A DNA stretch of 64,000 nucleotides. Source: Caulobacter sp. 73W (GTDB taxonomy: Bacteria; Pseudomonadota; Alphaproteobacteria; Caulobacterales; Caulobacteraceae). Position numbers and translations under genes: made by a program. A model generated the notes under the pieces. That model worked only from the letters and a program-made list of their open reading frames with translations, had not been told where the DNA came from and ran no database searches. Below are positions 34,505 to 44,012 of this stretch, one piece after another (within the stretch, counting starts at the first letter, position 1; the number at the start of each line of letters is the position of its first letter). The DNA is taken from NCBI RefSeq assembly GCF_041021955.1, contig NZ_CP158375.1, positions 372,001 to 436,000 on the forward strand. Direction: 5' to 3'.

Positions 34505-36732
34505 GGCAGCGGACGAAGCCCCTCTGAACGGACGACCCAGCCCTCGCGCGGGAAGCCTGGCGCTTGACCGCTCGACCCGTCCCATCCGGCCGCCATCATG
34601 CCCACCGCCAGCAGCAGCGAGCCGTTGGACGGGAAATAGGTCTCGGCCGCGCGCCTGTACCCCGGACCGTCGGAGCCCCCCTCCCCCGTGTACTGCGAGG
34701 GCGACAGGAAGTGCTCCAGATGAACGCGGGGGGTCATGCCGCTGACGCCCCACTGGTTGTTCTTCTGCGGCTTGAACAGCCAGTCCAGGGCCGCCTCGGG
34801 CTCGCCCAGGCGGGCGGCGGTCATGGCGACCATGGGATAGTCCCAGCCCCAGGTCTGGCGCAGGTCCCAATCGCGCTCCACCGCCCGCAAGGTCGCGCGC
34901 ATGACGTCTCGGTCCACCCGGTCCGAACCGATCAGGCCATAGGACATCAGGAACGACGGGTGGTCGCGGTTGGGGCAATCCTCAAGCGCATCTCCCCGGC
35001 ATTTGTCGGAGGCGGACTTCACCCAGAGGTCCGGGTCGTTCTCGACCGCCAGATAAAGCCCGTCGCGGCGGGCCATGGGCGCGAGCTTGGCGATCACGCG
35101 GTCCCAGCCGGCGTCCCGCGCCAGGCCCCGGCGCACCCGCCACGCCTGGGCGGTGACGAGGCCCTGGCGGAAGTACTCCAGCTCGAACGCCGGGTTCAGG
35201 GTGACCATGGGATCATGGTTCTCCTGCACCGGAATGATCGGAGGGCCGAGCACGTAACGGTCGCCCGCCTCGTCCCACAACGGCCAGGTCGCCAGCAAGC
35301 GCGCGGACTCCTCAACCAGCGCGCCATAGCGATCCAGGGTCGCCCGGTCGGGGTGGGCGCGGAAGGCCAGCTCCGCCATCAGGATCGGGTGCGGCTGCTG
35401 CCACATGATGAAGGGCGAGATGCTGCTGGGGCTGTTGCGCCCCTCCGGTCCCGACATCTTGGGCCACCAGGCGCCGGAAACCTTGCGACGGTGCGCCTCC
35501 GCCCGGGCGGCGGGAAGATGCGACACGTACCATGCCAGGCTGCGCTTCAGCCTGTCGGGCCGCCCCCAGGTCGCAAAATGTGCCGCGTGCCAGGGGTGCA
35601 TCTCCAGATGGAACTTGCCGTTCCAACTGTTTGAAAAGAGGCCCTCCTCCTGGGGCGGGTATTCCCCCGCGCCGTTCACCGCCATCAGATATTGCGACAG
35701 CACCACGCGGCGCTCCAGCTCGGCGGCGCGCGGGTCGGTGCTGCCGGAGAAGTCGATGACGCCGCCGGTCGTCCAGTGGTCGCGCCAGCGGGCGTCGGCG
35801 GCGGCGATCGCTTGGTCGAAGCTCGCCGTCGGTGCGGCGCCGCCTCGCCGATCGAAGTCGATGGAGGCCTCAAGGGTGTCGCCTGCCCCCGAGGTGATCT
35901 CGAAAGCATGGGCGCCGGACCGCGTGATCGTCGCGCCGGCGGCCTGGATGGTGGAGCCGTAGGTCGTCCCGTCCAAACGGCGGCTCAAGGCGACCCGACC
36001 GGGCGATGAGGCCACCTGTACCGTGCGATGCCTGTCAGGATGCTCCCAATCGCTAGGGTCGGGATTGAGCTTGGCGGAAACACCGGGATAACGGACGCCG
36101 ATCCCCAGCCTTCCGGCTTTCACCAGTGGCGAGCGGACGGTGACCAGGATCGTGTCCCGACCGCTGGCCACGCGGGTCTCCACCACCACCGGTTCGCCGT
36201 CATAGGTGAAGCGGCTGGTTAGGACGCCGGTCCACAGATTCAGGGTCTGGCGGGTGTCGGACAGGTCAGAGAACCTGGCGGCCTGCCCGGACTTGTCCTT
36301 GATCGTCAGGGCCACACGCCCGAGGGAGAAACGATGCGGGTTCTCGCGCAGCCAGGCGTCGGCGGGATTGGATTGTGCTTCCAGCCCCTGGTTCATCCAC
36401 GCGAACGGCAACTTTCCCCGGCCCGGCACATCCACCGTCCGCAGGCTGGACGCCTCGGTGTAGCCGTTCGGATTAGGGAAGCTGTGCCAGGCCCATTGCG
36501 CCATGGTCAGCAGCGGCGCGAGGTCCGAGTACTGCTCGGGAAAGGTCTGCAGGCCGGTGATGTCGGCTGTGAAGGCCAGATCCCCGTTGCCAACCATGAG
36601 CGGGGCGTGCGGATCCACGGCGGCGAGCGTCACGTTATGACGCGACACCAGGGCCTGGCGATCGATGGGCTGGGCCAGGACCGTCAGCGGGATCGCGGTC
36701 AGGACGACGACAAGCAGCAGGCGCAGGTTCAC
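34501..36732 (-). CDS. Secreted six-hairpin-glycosidase-like protein of unassigned family
   Basis: This 743-residue protein has a Sec signal (NLRLLLVVVLTAIPLTVLAQ). An N-terminal beta-rich domain follows (HAPLMVGNGDLAFTADITGL, LLTMAQWAWHSFPNPNGY). The long helical region contains PPQEEGLFSNSWNGKFHLEM, QENHDPMVTLNPAFELEYFR, TWGWDYPMVAMTAARLG and YFPSNGSLLLAVGMMAAGWDG. This resembles (alpha/alpha)6 glycosidases such as GH65/GH95 but I cannot place it. The GTG start overlaps the GH43 stop (GTGA), so it is coupled to GH43 and the upstream GH28. A paralogue lies at 53837..56121 in the rhamnose operon. A pectic side-chain or rhamnogalacturonan activity is an inference from context. Confidence 0.8.
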   Translation of the reverse strand: MNLRLLLVVVLTAIPLTVLAQPIDRQALVSRHNVTLAAVDPHAPLMVGNGDLAFTADITGLQTFPEQYSDLAPLLTMAQWAWHSFPNPNGYTEASSLRTVDVPGRGKLPFAWMNQGLEAQSNPADAWLRENPHRFSLGRVALTIKDKSGQAARFSDLSDTRQTLNLWTGVLTSRFTYDGEPVVVETRVASGRDTILVTVRSPLVKAGRLGIGVRYPGVSAKLNPDPSDWEHPDRHRTVQVASSPGRVALSRRLDGTTYGSTIQAAGATITRSGAHAFEITSGAGDTLEASIDFDRRGGAAPTASFDQAIAAADARWRDHWTTGGVIDFSGSTDPRAAELERRVVLSQYLMAVNGAGEYPPQEEGLFSNSWNGKFHLEMHPWHAAHFATWGRPDRLKRSLAWYVSHLPAARAEAHRRKVSGAWWPKMSGPEGRNSPSSISPFIMWQQPHPILMAELAFRAHPDRATLDRYGALVEESARLLATWPLWDEAGDRYVLGPPIIPVQENHDPMVTLNPAFELEYFRQGLVTAQAWRVRRGLARDAGWDRVIAKLAPMARRDGLYLAVENDPDLWVKSASDKCRGDALEDCPNRDHPSFLMSYGLIGSDRVDRDVMRATLRAVERDWDLRQTWGWDYPMVAMTAARLGEPEAALDWLFKPQKNNQWGVSGMTPRVHLEHFLSPSQYTGEGGSDGPGYRRAAETYFPSNGSLLLAVGMMAAGWDGSSGQAPGFPREGWVVRSEGLRPLP

Positions 36733-38372
36733 GGCGCGACCTGCTCGACCTTGACCCAGTCGAAATCGGCGACGCCATGCCGGCTCTGGGCCGGGTCGCC
36801 ATAGGTGAACAGCCCGGGCCGCGCGCCCTTCCACCAGCTGAAGCGCAGCGGCGCCGGGCCGCCGAAGTCGGCGAAGGTCTTGCCGCCGTCGAGGCTGTAG
36901 CTGTAGCGCGCCTTCTGGTCGGCGACCGCGACGCGCAGCTCGACCGCCTTGCCGGTCAGGACCGGCCCGACGGTCTCCGCGCCCATGGCGGAGTATGTCA
37001 GATGACGCGCGCCGGCCTTCTGGACGACGCCGATCCAACTGATCCCCTGGCCGAACATGGTCAGGCCCGCGCGCTGGCCGTCGGTCATGCCGCCGACCTC
37101 CAGCCGCGTGGTGATGACTGAGGACTCGCTCTGCATGGCCTGGGTCAGGGTGTTGCGGGCGCTGACCAGATTGACCGCCGGGGCGGCGGTCAGACGCATG
37201 AAGCCGGGACGCTGGGTCAGGCTCCATCGAAGGTCGTCGGGATTGTGGTTCCATTCCCACTGCAAGCCGAGCTTGCGGTCGGAGAAGGTGTCCGAGGTCT
37301 GGGGCCGCACCGGCGCGAACGTTCCGCCGACATCGGGCATGGCGTGCTCGGCCACCGGCTGTCCGCCGACCGCGTCGGGGCCGGCGCCTGGGATCGGCTC
37401 GCCCATGAACGGCCAGTCGTCCTTCCACGTCACCGGCTGCAGGTGGACGATACGGCCATAGGCGCCGGCGCTGTTGAAATGGACGAACCAGCCCTGGCCC
37501 GAGGGCGTCTCGACCCACCCGCCCTGGTGCGGTCCCTTCCACGGGGTCTTGCCCGGGACCAGCACCTCGCGATGCTCATAGGGGCCCCAGATGTTTCGGG
37601 AACGCAGCACCGCCTGCGGGCCGGTCTCGACCCCGCCGATGGGGGCGAAGACGTAGTACCAGCCGTTGCGCTTGTAGAGCTTCGGCCCCTCCAGGATCGG
37701 CAGGGCCTTAGGGTCCTCGGCGATCACCTTGGCCTCGCCGAAGACGCTCTTGCCGTCGGGGGTCATGCGACGCAGCACCAGCGGCCCGGCGCCCACTTTG
37801 CCGTGGACGAGATAGGCTTGGCCGTCCTCGTCCCAGAAGGGACAGGGGTCTTCCAGGCCCGCCTCCGCGACCACCGCAACGGGCGGGCTCCAAGGTCCCT
37901 CGGCGCTCTTGGCCGTGGACATGAAAATCCCTTCATAAGGGGTTGCAAAATAGACGTAAAACAGACCGTTGTGATGGCGGATCGCCGGCGCCCAGACCCC
38001 GCCGGCGTAGCGCTGTCCCACGACGCGTTGCGGGGGCGGCATGCGCGCGCCGGTGTCGTCCGTGGGCACCGGCCCCGGCAGGTCGTACTCCGGCGCGAAC
38101 GGCAGTTTGGGCAGGACGTGGCCGACGATCGTCCAGTGGACGAGGTCCTTGGACTTGAGGATCGGCACGCCCGGCGAGAAATGGAAGCTGGACGCGACCA
38201 TGTAGTAGTCGTCGCCCACCCGGATCACGTCGGGGTCGGAATAGTCCGCCGGCAGGATGGGGTTGCGATAGGTCGCCGCCGGCTGCGGCGCGCCGACGGC
38301 GGGCAAGGCGACCGCCAGGGCGGCCACGGCCGCACCGAGGATCATCGCGGATCGGAACACGGAAACGGACAT
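36729..38372 (-). CDS. Glycoside hydrolase family 43 (beta-xylosidase/arabinofuranosidase type)
   Basis: This 547-residue exported GH43 has a five-bladed propeller and a C-terminal concanavalin-like domain. Catalytic-region motifs are NPILPADYSDPDVIRVGDDY (base), GLEDPCPFWDEDGQAYLVHG, and ILEGPKLYKRNGWYYVFAP (acid glutamate). The C-terminal domain (from about residue 350, FSDRKLGLQWEWNHNPDDLRW) is the GH43 beta-xylosidase C-terminal type. It would remove terminal xylose, arabinose or galactose side groups. It lies 8 bases after GH28 and overlaps the next gene by four bases; all three form one operon. Confidence 0.92.
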   Translation of the reverse strand: MSVSVFRSAMILGAAVAALAVALPAVGAPQPAATYRNPILPADYSDPDVIRVGDDYYMVASSFHFSPGVPILKSKDLVHWTIVGHVLPKLPFAPEYDLPGPVPTDDTGARMPPPQRVVGQRYAGGVWAPAIRHHNGLFYVYFATPYEGIFMSTAKSAEGPWSPPVAVVAEAGLEDPCPFWDEDGQAYLVHGKVGAGPLVLRRMTPDGKSVFGEAKVIAEDPKALPILEGPKLYKRNGWYYVFAPIGGVETGPQAVLRSRNIWGPYEHREVLVPGKTPWKGPHQGGWVETPSGQGWFVHFNSAGAYGRIVHLQPVTWKDDWPFMGEPIPGAGPDAVGGQPVAEHAMPDVGGTFAPVRPQTSDTFSDRKLGLQWEWNHNPDDLRWSLTQRPGFMRLTAAPAVNLVSARNTLTQAMQSESSVITTRLEVGGMTDGQRAGLTMFGQGISWIGVVQKAGARHLTYSAMGAETVGPVLTGKAVELRVAVADQKARYSYSLDGGKTFADFGGPAPLRFSWWKGARPGLFTYGDPAQSRHGVADFDWVKVEQVAP

Positions 38373-38380
38373 CGGGCGAC

Positions 38381-39961
38381 CTACCAGCTGCGGCTCTCGG
38401 TTCCGTCGAAGCGGCGATCCTCCAGCCAGCGGCTGCCGAAGCTGCGGAAGGCGGTGACGTCGTCCAGCTTGAAGGTCGGCCCCTTGGGCAGGCGCAGGCG
38501 GAAGAGATCGATCTCCTGCACGTCCTTCATCCAGAAGGCCGGGCGCGCGTCCGGCTTGTCGACCACGATCTCGACATTGCTCATCTCGATGTTGCGGGCG
38601 TGGCGGATGAAGAAGCCGGTCGCCGGCAGATCGCCGAACATGTCTGGGTCGGGATAGGCCTTGTCCGCCTCGGGCGGTTCGCGCCGGGCCAGCTCGGTCG
38701 AACCGCCGCCCTGCTGGTGGAAGTAGACGTCGGAAATCTTGACGTCCTCGACCGGATGGCCGGCGACGCCCGCGATGATCGACGGCTGCGGAGTGGCGCC
38801 ATAGCTGACGATGTTCTGAATGGCGATGCGGCGCAACTTGCCCACGGGCACGCCGTCCGGTCCACGCATCCGGCTGCCCAGGCGCAGGAACAGCGGCGGG
38901 AAGCCGATGCCGCGCATGGTGATGTTGGAGATGGCGATGTCCTCGGTCAGGCCGCCGTCCATGGTCTCCAGCGCGATGCCGTAGCAGTGGTCGAATACGC
39001 AGTTGGTGACGGTGATGTTCTTGAAGCCGCCGTTGGATTCGGTGCCCAGCTTGATGCGGCCATAGCCGTGGTGGCCGGGCGGCATGGTCTTCCAAGTGCC
39101 GTCGATGACCGAACCGATCTCATAGTTGCCGGTCAGGTAGCAGTCGGAGATCGTCAGGTTTTCGGTCGGCCGCGCATAGCCCAGCGCGAACGAGCTCTTG
39201 GGACAGATGCCGTCGTCGAAGGGCGAGTTGATCGTGCAGTTGGTCACCCGCACGTTGCGGCAGCAGTCGATGTCCAGGCCGTCCCGGTTGGTGTCGATGA
39301 CCAGATTGTCGATGGTCATGTTGTCGACGCCGGTGGCCAGCAGTGCGAACCAACCGGCCTGCAGCATCTTGAAGTCGCGCAGCAGCACGTTGCGGCAGTT
39401 CTTAAGGGCGATGGCCTTGTCGCCGACGCCAGGTCCGGAGATGTCCGGCGCGTCGCCGGGGAAACGATTGCCGCGGGTCAGTCCCCTGCCCCAGATCATG
39501 CCCGAGCCGACGATAGCGACGTCATGCAGCCCCTCGCCGAAGATCAGGCTGTTGGACCAGTGGCTGTGGCCGTAGTCCTGATAGGCGTTGCCCGCGCCTG
39601 GCCCTGGATCGTCATAGCCGTTCGGCGCCACGCCATTGGGCGTCGCCGCCAGGATCACCGCCCCCTCGCCCAGGTGCAGGGTGACGTTGCTTTTCAGTCG
39701 GATCGTGTAGCTGGCGTAGGTTCCGGGCGGAAAATGGATCGTACCGCCACCACGCGCGGCGGCGTGGTCGATGGCCTTGTTGATGGCCGCCGAGTTGATC
39801 TTGGCGCCGTCGCCCACCGCGCCGAAATCCCGGACGTTGAACAGGTGCGGTTGGGGAAGAACAGCGCCGGGCTTGGCGGGGGCCATCGCGCCAGCGGCCG
39901 GCGCAAGCATCGCCGAACCCATTACTCCGCCCAGCATCAGCCCACGGCGATCCATCGTCAT
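38381..39961 (-). CDS. GH28-family pectin hydrolase, divergent active site
   Basis: This 526-residue Tat-exported (MDRRGLMLGGVMGSAMLA) right-handed beta-helix protein is first in the operon. The N-terminus FNVRDFGAVGDGAKINSAAI and the later DGLDIDCCRNVRVTNCTI and SPFDDGICPKSS match GH28. The usual NTDG is NRDG and no GHG motif is evident; instead there is GRIKLGTESNGGF. It may be a rhamnogalacturonan-directed galacturonohydrolase rather than a homogalacturonan endo-enzyme. ATG 39961 follows GGGAGGA. The operator-like site at 40038 lies 77 bases upstream. Confidence 0.87.
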   Translation of the reverse strand: MTMDRRGLMLGGVMGSAMLAPAAGAMAPAKPGAVLPQPHLFNVRDFGAVGDGAKINSAAINKAIDHAAARGGGTIHFPPGTYASYTIRLKSNVTLHLGEGAVILAATPNGVAPNGYDDPGPGAGNAYQDYGHSHWSNSLIFGEGLHDVAIVGSGMIWGRGLTRGNRFPGDAPDISGPGVGDKAIALKNCRNVLLRDFKMLQAGWFALLATGVDNMTIDNLVIDTNRDGLDIDCCRNVRVTNCTINSPFDDGICPKSSFALGYARPTENLTISDCYLTGNYEIGSVIDGTWKTMPPGHHGYGRIKLGTESNGGFKNITVTNCVFDHCYGIALETMDGGLTEDIAISNITMRGIGFPPLFLRLGSRMRGPDGVPVGKLRRIAIQNIVSYGATPQPSIIAGVAGHPVEDVKISDVYFHQQGGGSTELARREPPEADKAYPDPDMFGDLPATGFFIRHARNIEMSNVEIVVDKPDARPAFWMKDVQEIDLFRLRLPKGPTFKLDDVTAFRSFGSRWLEDRRFDGTESRSW

Positions 39962-40037
39962 GACATCCTCCCACACGCCCCGTTTTCGGGTTTGGGCGGC
40001 ATGCAAACAGTCGCCTCCCGGCCCTGTCAACAAAGTT

Positions 40038-40051
40038 TGTTACCGGTATCA
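40038..40051. promoter_or_regulatory. LacI-type operator candidate upstream of GH28-GH43 operon
   Basis: TGTTACCGGTATCA fits TGNTANCGNTANCA and is 13/14 identical to the site at 32955. It precedes the three-gene glycosidase operon on the minus strand, suggesting co-regulation with the TBDR. Confidence 0.6.
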
Positions 40052-40148
40052 TAATGCGGGATTCCGCAGGCGTTGACCCATGGGAAAATGGGCGGATGGG
40101 GCATGCGCCACCCGCCCATTCAGCAGATCAACGAAGTCTGGACGGCGC

Positions 40149-42000
40149 TTAGCGCTCGACCTGGCTCACGTCGCGGACCGCGCCCTTGGCGGCGTTGGTG
40201 GTCATGGCGGCGTAGGCGCGCAGGGCCGGGCTGACCTCGCGCTTGCGGTCCAGCGGCTTCCAAGCCTGGGAGCCACGAGCCTCCATCTCCGCACGACGCT
40301 CGGCGAGGACGGTGTCCGACACCTCCAGGGTGATCCCCCGGTTCGGGATGTCGATCAGGATCGAATTGCCGGTCTCGACCAGGGCGATCAGGCCGCCCTC
40401 CCCCGCTTCCGGCGAGACGTGGCCGATGGACAGACCCGAGGTGCCGCCGGAGAAGCGGCCGTCTGTTATCAGGGCGCAGGCCGCGCCCAGGCCCTTCGAT
40501 TTCAGGTAGGTGGTCGGGTAGAGCATCTCCTGCATGCCGGGGCCGCCCTTGGGCCCCTCATAGCGGATGACGACCACTTCACCGGCCTTCACTTGGCCGC
40601 CCAGGATGCCGCTGACGGCGGTCTCCTGGCTCTCGAACACGCGGGCCGTGCCGCGGAAGGTCAGGATCGAGTTCATCGACACCCGCCGTCTTCACGATGC
40701 AGCCTTCGGGCGCCAGGTTGCCGAACAGAACCGCGAGGCCGCCGTCCTTGGAGAACGGGTGCTCGACCGAGCGGATGACGCCCTTCTCGCGGTCCAGGTC
40801 CAGGTCTTCCCAACGGGCGGCCTGGCTGAAGGCGACCTGGGTCGGCTTGCCCCCCGGCGCGGCGCGGAAGAACTCGTGGGCGGTGGCGCTGTTGGTGCGG
40901 CCGATGTCCCAGCGGGCCAGGGCCTCGGCCATGGTCGTGGCGTGGACGGTCGGCTGGCTGGCGTCGATCAGGCCGCCGCGCTCCAACTCGCCCAGGATGG
41001 CCATGACGCCGCCAGCGCGGTGGACGTCCTCCATGTGGACGTCGCTCTTGGCGGGCGCGACCTTGGACAGGCACGGCACGCGGCGCGACAGGCGGTCGAT
41101 GTCGGCCATGCCGAAATCCACCCCGCCCTCGCTGGCGGCGGCCAGCAGGTGCAGCACAGTGTTGGTGGAGCCGCCCATGGCGATGTCCAGGCTCATGGCG
41201 TTCTCGAAGGCCGCGCGCGTGGCGATGCCGCGCGGGAGGGCGGTTGGATCTTCCTGCTCATACCAGCGCTGGCACAGGTCGACGATCAGGCGGCCAGCTT
41301 CCTTGAACAGGGCCTCGCGGTCGGCGTGCGTCGCCAGGACAGATCCATTGCCCGGCAGCGACAGGCCCAGGGCTTCGGTCAGGCAGTTCATGGAATTGGC
41401 GGTGAACATGCCCGAGCAGGAGCCGCAGGTCGGACAGGCCGCCTTCTCGATCGCGGCGACTTCCTCGTCGGTGTACTTGTCGTCGGCGGCGACGACCATG
41501 GCGTCGACCAGGTCCAGCGCGCGGATCGCGCCCTTCACCTGAACCTTGCCGGCCTCCATGGGTCCGCCGGAGACGAAGACCACCGGGATGTTCAGCCGCA
41601 TGGCGGCCATCAGCATGCCGGGGGTGATCTTGTCGCAGTTGGAGATGCAGACGATGGCGTCGGCGCAGTGCGCGTTGACCATGTACTCGACGCTGTCGGC
41701 GATCAGCTCGCGGCTGGGCAGCGAGTACAGCATCCCGCCGTGGCCCATGGCGATGCCGTCATCAACCGCGATGGTGTTGAATTCCTTGGCCACGCCCCCG
41801 GCGGCCTCGATCTCGCGGGCGACCAGCTGGCCCAGGTCCTTCAGGTGCACGTGGCCCGGGACGAACTGGGTGAAGCTGTTGGCGACAGCGATGATCGGCT
41901 TGCCGAAATCCTCGTCCTTCATGCCCGTGGCGCGCCACAGGCCCCGGGCGCCGGCCATGTTGCGGCCGTGGGTTGAGGTTCTCGATCGGTAGGCAGGCAT
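40149..42000 (-). pseudogene. ilvD: Dihydroxyacid dehydratase gene with a +1 frameshift
   Basis: Correcting one base gives 616 residues, the length of E. coli IlvD, which dehydrates 2,3-dihydroxy acids in branched-chain amino-acid synthesis. Motifs include [29 protein letters not shown] and [20 protein letters not shown] (cluster cysteines), [10 protein letters not shown], and in the second frame [15 protein letters not shown] and [10 protein letters not shown]. The break is at 40671..40674: GTC GAT GAAC TCG reads VDDSIL if one A is removed (GAC), matching E. coli AGVDDSILKF. An error in the assembly is at least as likely as a real null, since loss would cause auxotrophy unless another copy exists. 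A LysR gene is divergent. Confidence 0.9.
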
Positions 42001-42056
42001 CAGATGAGTTCCGGCTTGAACAGGCCGGACGCAATGCGCCTTCTCGATCCCTTTGT

Positions 42057-42070
42057 GAAATATATTATTC
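42057..42070. promoter_or_regulatory. AT-rich dyad in ilvD-lysR intergenic region
   Basis: GAAATATATTATTC in the 94-base divergent region is AT-rich, imperfectly palindromic and of LysR-box type (T-N11-A). It could hold the site for the adjacent regulator and the -10 of one promoter. Confidence 0.35.
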
Positions 42071-42094
42071 TGCAGCTATAAGGTCGCAGGAAGA

Positions 42095-42973
42095 ATGACG
42101 ATCGAGACCCGACAGCTCCGACACTTCGCGGCGGTGGCCGATACGCTGCATTTCGGCCGCGCGGCCGAACGGCTGCGCATGACCCAGCCGCCGCTAAGCC
42201 AGTCGATCATGGCGCTGGAGAAGACCCTGGGCGAGCCCCTGTTCGTCCGCACCAAGCGCAGCGTCCGGCTGACGCCCTTCGGCGAGCAATGGCTGCCCCA
42301 GGTCCAGGCGGCGCTGGCGGCCCTGGACGCCCTTCCCGACAGCGCCCATCGGCTTCGCAGCGGCCTGAGCGGGCATCTGTCACTGTCCTTCGTGAGCACC
42401 GCCGACTACAGCGTCCTGCCCGACCTGGTTCGCCGCTACGCCGAGGCTTTTCCCGATGTGGAGATCCGCCTGGTCGAGGCGACCAGCGACGTGCAGATCC
42501 CAGCCATCGTCGGGGGCGAACGACACGCCGGCATCATCATTCCGCCGCATGACCGGGTGCTGCCCGAACCCCTCGCCTACCGGCGGTTGGTGTCGGAGCC
42601 CCTGATAGCGGCGGTCCCGGCAGCCTGGATCGGGGACGGCGTCCTGCCGCAGGAAGCGATCCTCGACGCGCCGCTGATCCTGTTCCCGCGAACCGTCGCG
42701 CCCGCCTTCCACGATCTGGTGACCAGCTATTTCGCCGCCCACGGCCGCCCCGTGCGGATCGTGCAGGAAGCCATCCAGATGCAAACGATCATCAGCCTGG
42801 TGTCCGCCGGCCTGGGGATCGCGCTGGTCCCCGCATCGCTGCGCAACCTGGCGCGGGCGGGGGTTCGCTATGTCGATCTTCAGAACCCGCCGGTCCTGGA
42901 GACGGGCCTCGCCTGGCGGCGGGACGACGACACCCCCACCCTGCGCGAGATGTTGCAACTGCTCGACGCCTAA
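42095..42973 (+). CDS. LysR-family transcriptional regulator
   Basis: This 292-residue LTTR has a winged HTH at residues 5-64 (LRHFAAVADTLHFGRAAERLRMTQPPLSQSI) and an effector domain from about 90 with the fold of BenM/CatM (HAGIIIPPHD, SAGLGIALVPASLRNLA). Being divergent from ilvD, it is a candidate regulator of that gene, comparable in arrangement to IlvY-ilvC, though the ligand is unknown. ATG 42095 is preceded by GGAAGA. Confidence 0.9.
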   Translation: MTIETRQLRHFAAVADTLHFGRAAERLRMTQPPLSQSIMALEKTLGEPLFVRTKRSVRLTPFGEQWLPQVQAALAALDALPDSAHRLRSGLSGHLSLSFVSTADYSVLPDLVRRYAEAFPDVEIRLVEATSDVQIPAIVGGERHAGIIIPPHDRVLPEPLAYRRLVSEPLIAAVPAAWIGDGVLPQEAILDAPLILFPRTVAPAFHDLVTSYFAAHGRPVRIVQEAIQMQTIISLVSAGLGIALVPASLRNLARAGVRYVDLQNPPVLETGLAWRRDDDTPTLREMLQLLDA

Positions 42974-43075
42974 AGGCGCACCCTCGTCGGATTGCCGACT
43001 TAGGAACGCCTTTTCGAAAGGCTCGTTGTGTCACGCACTGTCATCAAAGGCAGGGCGTAGCGAACGGGACAGCAG

Positions 43076-44008
43076 ATGTTTGGTGGCGACAAACTGGCCG
43101 GACTTGGCCTCTTCAGCCCGGAATTTCCTGACGCGGAGGCGCTGCATCGGGGCCTCGCCCACTGGAACCATCGCCGCTTGGCTACTGCATCGCCGTCCGA
43201 CGACTGGCGACGCGAGATCAGCGAAAACGCCCGCATGCAGCGCCTGGAGGGTGAGTTCGTCGAGGCGTTCCGCGCGATGATCGCCCCGCAGATGGAGGCG
43301 GTTCCCTCCGATGCGGAAGGGTTCATCGCCTGGTTCGAAGGGTTGAAGGACCACGGCCCCGGCCAATGGGATCCTCTGTTCGACTGGCTGGAGGGCGAGG
43401 CCTCCATCGAGGACCTGAAGTGGTTCCTGACCCAGGAGGCCGCCGGCGAGGCGGGCTTCGAGGATCTTGTCGCCTTGACCCAGGTGAAGGTCCCTGATCG
43501 CGCCAAGCTTGAACTGGCCCGCAACTACTGGGACGAGATGGGTCGGGGCAACGCAAAGGGGATGCATGGCCCCATGCTGACCCGCACCACCAATATGCTG
43601 GGTCTTACGCCGACTATCGACGCGACGCTGTGGCAGTCGCTTTGCCTGGCCAACGCTATGACCGCCTTCGCAACCAATCGGCGCTATGTCTGGCAGTCCA
43701 TCGGCGCCCTGGGCGTGGTCGAGCTGACCGCGCCGACGCGGGTGGCCTGCGTGGACGCTGGTCTGAAGCGGGTGGGCGCGCCGCCGGAGGCGCGCAAGTA
43801 TTTCGCCCTGCACGCCCAGCTGGACATCGAGCATTCCAAGGCTTGGAACGCTGAAGCCCTGATCCCCCTGGTGTCGGAAGATCCCTCGCGCGCCCGCTTC
43901 CTGGCGGAAGGCGCCGTCATGCGCCTGATCTGCGGCGAACAGTGCTTCGAGACCTACCGCGCACACCTATGGGCGCATACGCACCCGGTGGTGTACGCGG
44001 CGGAGTGA
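43076..44008 (+). CDS. Haem-oxygenase-like iron-containing redox protein
   Basis: This 310-residue all-helical protein belongs to the iron-containing redox enzyme family (haem-oxygenase-like diiron oxidases). Candidate ligands sit in WFLTQEAAGEAGFEDL, NAKGMHGPMLTRTTNML and FALHAQLDIEHSKAWNAEAL, spaced as in other members. Known relatives oxidise amino-acid or fatty-acid substrates, often in specialised metabolism; no biosynthetic partner is near. It is convergent with the DUF885 gene with a four-base gap. Confidence 0.75.
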   Translation: MFGGDKLAGLGLFSPEFPDAEALHRGLAHWNHRRLATASPSDDWRREISENARMQRLEGEFVEAFRAMIAPQMEAVPSDAEGFIAWFEGLKDHGPGQWDPLFDWLEGEASIEDLKWFLTQEAAGEAGFEDLVALTQVKVPDRAKLELARNYWDEMGRGNAKGMHGPMLTRTTNMLGLTPTIDATLWQSLCLANAMTAFATNRRYVWQSIGALGVVELTAPTRVACVDAGLKRVGAPPEARKYFALHAQLDIEHSKAWNAEALIPLVSEDPSRARFLAEGAVMRLICGEQCFETYRAHLWAHTHPVVYAAE

Positions 44009-44012
44009 TCGC

